A stretch of 7,279 nucleotides of DNA, taken from contig JAUIMD010000094.1 in NCBI GenBank assembly GCA_030433225.1, forward strand, positions 1 to 7,279, given 5' to 3'. The notes beneath the pieces are model-generated. The model saw nothing but the letters and a program-made list of their open reading frames with translations, ran no database searches and had not been told where the DNA came from. This document shows positions 7,001-7,279 of this stretch, piece by piece (the stretch's first letter is position 1; every line of letters begins with the position of its first letter). Position numbers and translations under genes: made by a program. Source of the stretch: Bacteroidia bacterium. Lineage in GTDB: Bacteria > Bacteroidota > Bacteroidia > Bacteroidales > UBA5342.

Positions 7001-7279
7001 TGGAATCCTGCACGGCTTACTCACAAACATTCAACTATGTACACGAGATTAACTGCCAGACCAACGCATCTGTCAGCTACGATTACAACCTGAAACTATT
7101 TGTGGCCAACGAAGCCAATGCCAGTGCTTATCAATGGTATGCGGTGGATGAAACAACCGAAGCACTTACCGCGCTAAGCGGTGAAACCAAACGCACCTTT
7201 GCTCCAACCCAAACCGGAAGCTATAAAGCAGAGGTCACTAAAAACGGCTGTTCAAACTTTTCAGAAACCTACTTATTTG
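4015..7279 (+). CDS. Giant secreted GloVer-repeat (TIGR03803-type) protein with Ig-like modules, partial at 3' end
   Basis: The frame is open from ATG 4015 to the window end (1088 residues visible, no stop). A signal peptide is followed by likely cleavage near T20-Q21. The only early cysteine, C4, lies before the hydrophobic core, so this is not a lipoprotein. Residues 23-776 form 14 tandem repeats of about 54 residues with the pattern LYGTTSxGGxxxxGxxFxY, then a strand, H-x-F, and PxGxL. This matches the GloVer family (TIGR03803), which is predicted to fold as beta-propellers. From 777 onward come Ig-like modules of exactly 79-residue period with a conserved YQWY core. The overall design is that of an extracellular protein exported by the type IX secretion system, which would place a sorting domain at the unseen C-terminus. 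That is inference. No catalytic motif is visible, so a binding, adhesion or surface display role is more likely than an enzyme, but the ligand is unknown. Confidence 0.88.
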   Translation, partial: MNKCVLLLTLILINVPVSFTQNKFWGVTSKGGSNNAGTIFSTDMQGKNLTTRYHAELLNNAYLPSEFTAMAEHPDTKEIYFVTEEGGNAGLGGLFSFNPVTGNIDKKIDFSGPNGKRPHGGLLFASNKKLYGTTKDSDADTDYPNGTGGCIFEYNPATQKLSVLHKFSDTDGKNPYATLFEASDGHLYGTTSGGGANSKGVLFKYDVTGSTFSVIHSFTTGKAPYGGVTEVQQKLYGATSLGGASDKGILYEYDLNTATFSAMVHFTSAHSGYMTGNLVEANGILYGVTNGNQQVTGAYGKLIQYIPGENTCTPLHSFMIFTSGIYPIGSLCKVGNTLVGTVAGGPLTPRGSLFEYNLDAASGSEFTYTALSSLSQIDLKGTLLKSSNGIFGMTKSAGISNNGSIYTYKNSSSPKGIEDVASFKIDASGSHPVGKVTRASNGKLYGNMQSGGKNRSGVLFTFDEHTQQYDVAYDFPTDSRPNGSMVLIGNHRLYGMSETGGDYNQGYIFEYNTQNSNFSILHHFTANIPGTQNFDQNNLGANPKAGFTVVADSILYGTTSRGGFSDEGLLFTLTASKHNPQKIQKLVSFDELTGSEPAGDLAQLGDYLYGMTYNGGSLVPGGGQGTVFRYKIGGSYEPLVAFKGGEDGAYPMGTFTPYNQKLYGITHGKQFNPTQLGVLFEYNPTNLYTHSVLHSFVGSATEATSLGGSKPYGKMTLSTNGKLYGTTSEGSGTSATGGDYGVIFEFDPSTNVYKSITTFTGENGASPGVNAELAIICAADASATVNATAQSIVANEEEADAYQWYRINLNNDQRTLIQGAHSREFYPEVSGTYSVEVEKAGCSNHSDYYYVEVQECAVNTGVNYDQENKVFTALETSADSYQWYFATDENAELLPVNAATDRSYIPTQTGFYAVKISIGKCTDMSARNLYEHVAVCNIDTTLNFDADLLILTANESNAVYQWYEKEQNGTLTLLPDENQRVFTPSYSGTFLVHIEVESCTAYSQTFNYVHEINCQTNASVSYDYNLKLFVANEANASAYQWYAVDETTEALTALSGETKRTFAPTQTGSYKAEVTKNGCSNFSETYLF
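4081..6342 (+). repeat. Fourteen tandem GloVer/propeller-like repeats in the giant protein
   Basis: Repeat starts, at the LYG-like strand, fall at residues 23, 79, 130, 187, 235, 285, 338, 390, 444, 493, 555, 608, 662 and 723, and the block ends near 776. Lengths range from 48 to 62 residues. The best-kept copies begin LYGTTSGGG (187), LYGTTSRGG (555) and LYGTTSEGS (723). The first two (FWGVTSKGG, IYFVTEEGG) and the middle ones (LVGTVAGG at 338, IFGMTKSAG at 390) are degenerate. Each copy carries a G-x-x-F/Y-x-Y/F strand about ten residues later, often followed by H-x-F. The repeats differ enough in DNA sequence to be old duplications rather than a recent array. Confidence 0.85.
6343..6579 (+). 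repeat. Ig-like module 1 of the giant protein
   Basis: Residues 777-855. It begins at C777, has the core tryptophan W804 in AYQWY, then FYPEVSGTYSVEVEKAGCS with the second cysteine at C842. The pattern is that of Ig-like modules common in type IX-secreted proteins of Bacteroidota. Confidence 0.8.
6580..6819 (+). repeat. Ig-like module 2 of the giant protein
   Basis: Residues 856-935. C856 opens the module, W883 lies in SYQWY, the segment YIPTQTGFYAVKI follows, and the second cysteine is C921. The cysteine spacing of 65 equals that in module 1. Confidence 0.8.
6820..7053 (+). repeat. Ig-like module 3 of the giant protein
   Basis: Residues 936-1013. C936 opens the module, W962 lies in VYQWY, FTPSYSGTFLVHIEVESC follows and ends at C999. 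The cysteine spacing is 63, two less than in the other modules. Confidence 0.8.
7054..7279 (+). repeat. Ig-like module 4 of the giant protein, cut by the window end
   Basis: Residues 1014-1088. C1014 opens the module, W1041 lies in AYQWY, FAPTQTGSYKAEVTKNGCS follows with C1079, and the module is nearly complete at the edge. More modules may follow outside the window. Confidence 0.78.

Noticed and set aside
4015..7279. Enzyme function (glycosidase, protease) for the giant protein
   Set aside because: No catalytic motif or enzyme domain can be seen in the visible 1088 residues, only structural repeats.

Overview
The window reads as a piece of a Bacteroidota chromosome (possibly a marine or gut Bacteroidia-type genome; the genus cannot be told). 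The reasons are a -7 promoter box of the TAnnTTTG type, A/T-rich leaders with no Shine-Dalgarno sequence, stand-alone carboxypeptidase-regulatory-like domains, a very large secreted repeat protein with 'YQWY' Ig-like modules, and a long-chain acyl-CoA ligase and NatB-type permease that look like Bacteroidota versions. All genes lie on the + strand.

Layout. Bases 1-119 do not continue any gene in any frame and look like a contig edge or a broken gene start. Bases 120-461 encode the last ~113 residues of an ABC-2/NatB-type permease. A 130-base gap without a clear terminator leads to a complete AMP-forming long-chain acyl-CoA ligase (592-2505). A 187-base A/T-rich gap holds a candidate promoter. 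It is followed by a 213-aa exported protein (2693-3334) that joins a small beta-sandwich to helical 'YP' repeats and ends at a strong intrinsic terminator. Next is a 119-aa exported single-domain protein (3503-3862), preceded by a perfect 7-bp dyad and followed by a 15-bp-stem terminator. Last, behind a good TAACTTTG box, is a giant secreted protein (4015 to beyond the window end, 1088 residues visible) with 14 GloVer-type (TIGR03803) repeats and at least four 79-aa Ig-like modules.

How they relate. The permease and ligase are ordinary membrane and lipid-metabolism genes. The three downstream genes are separate transcription units, since terminators lie between them, but all encode exported proteins. 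No shared pathway can be proven. The most unusual item is the giant protein: its 14 blades could fold as two seven-bladed propellers, attached to a stalk of Ig modules. No RNA gene, insertion sequence, CRISPR array or recognisable defence system was seen.
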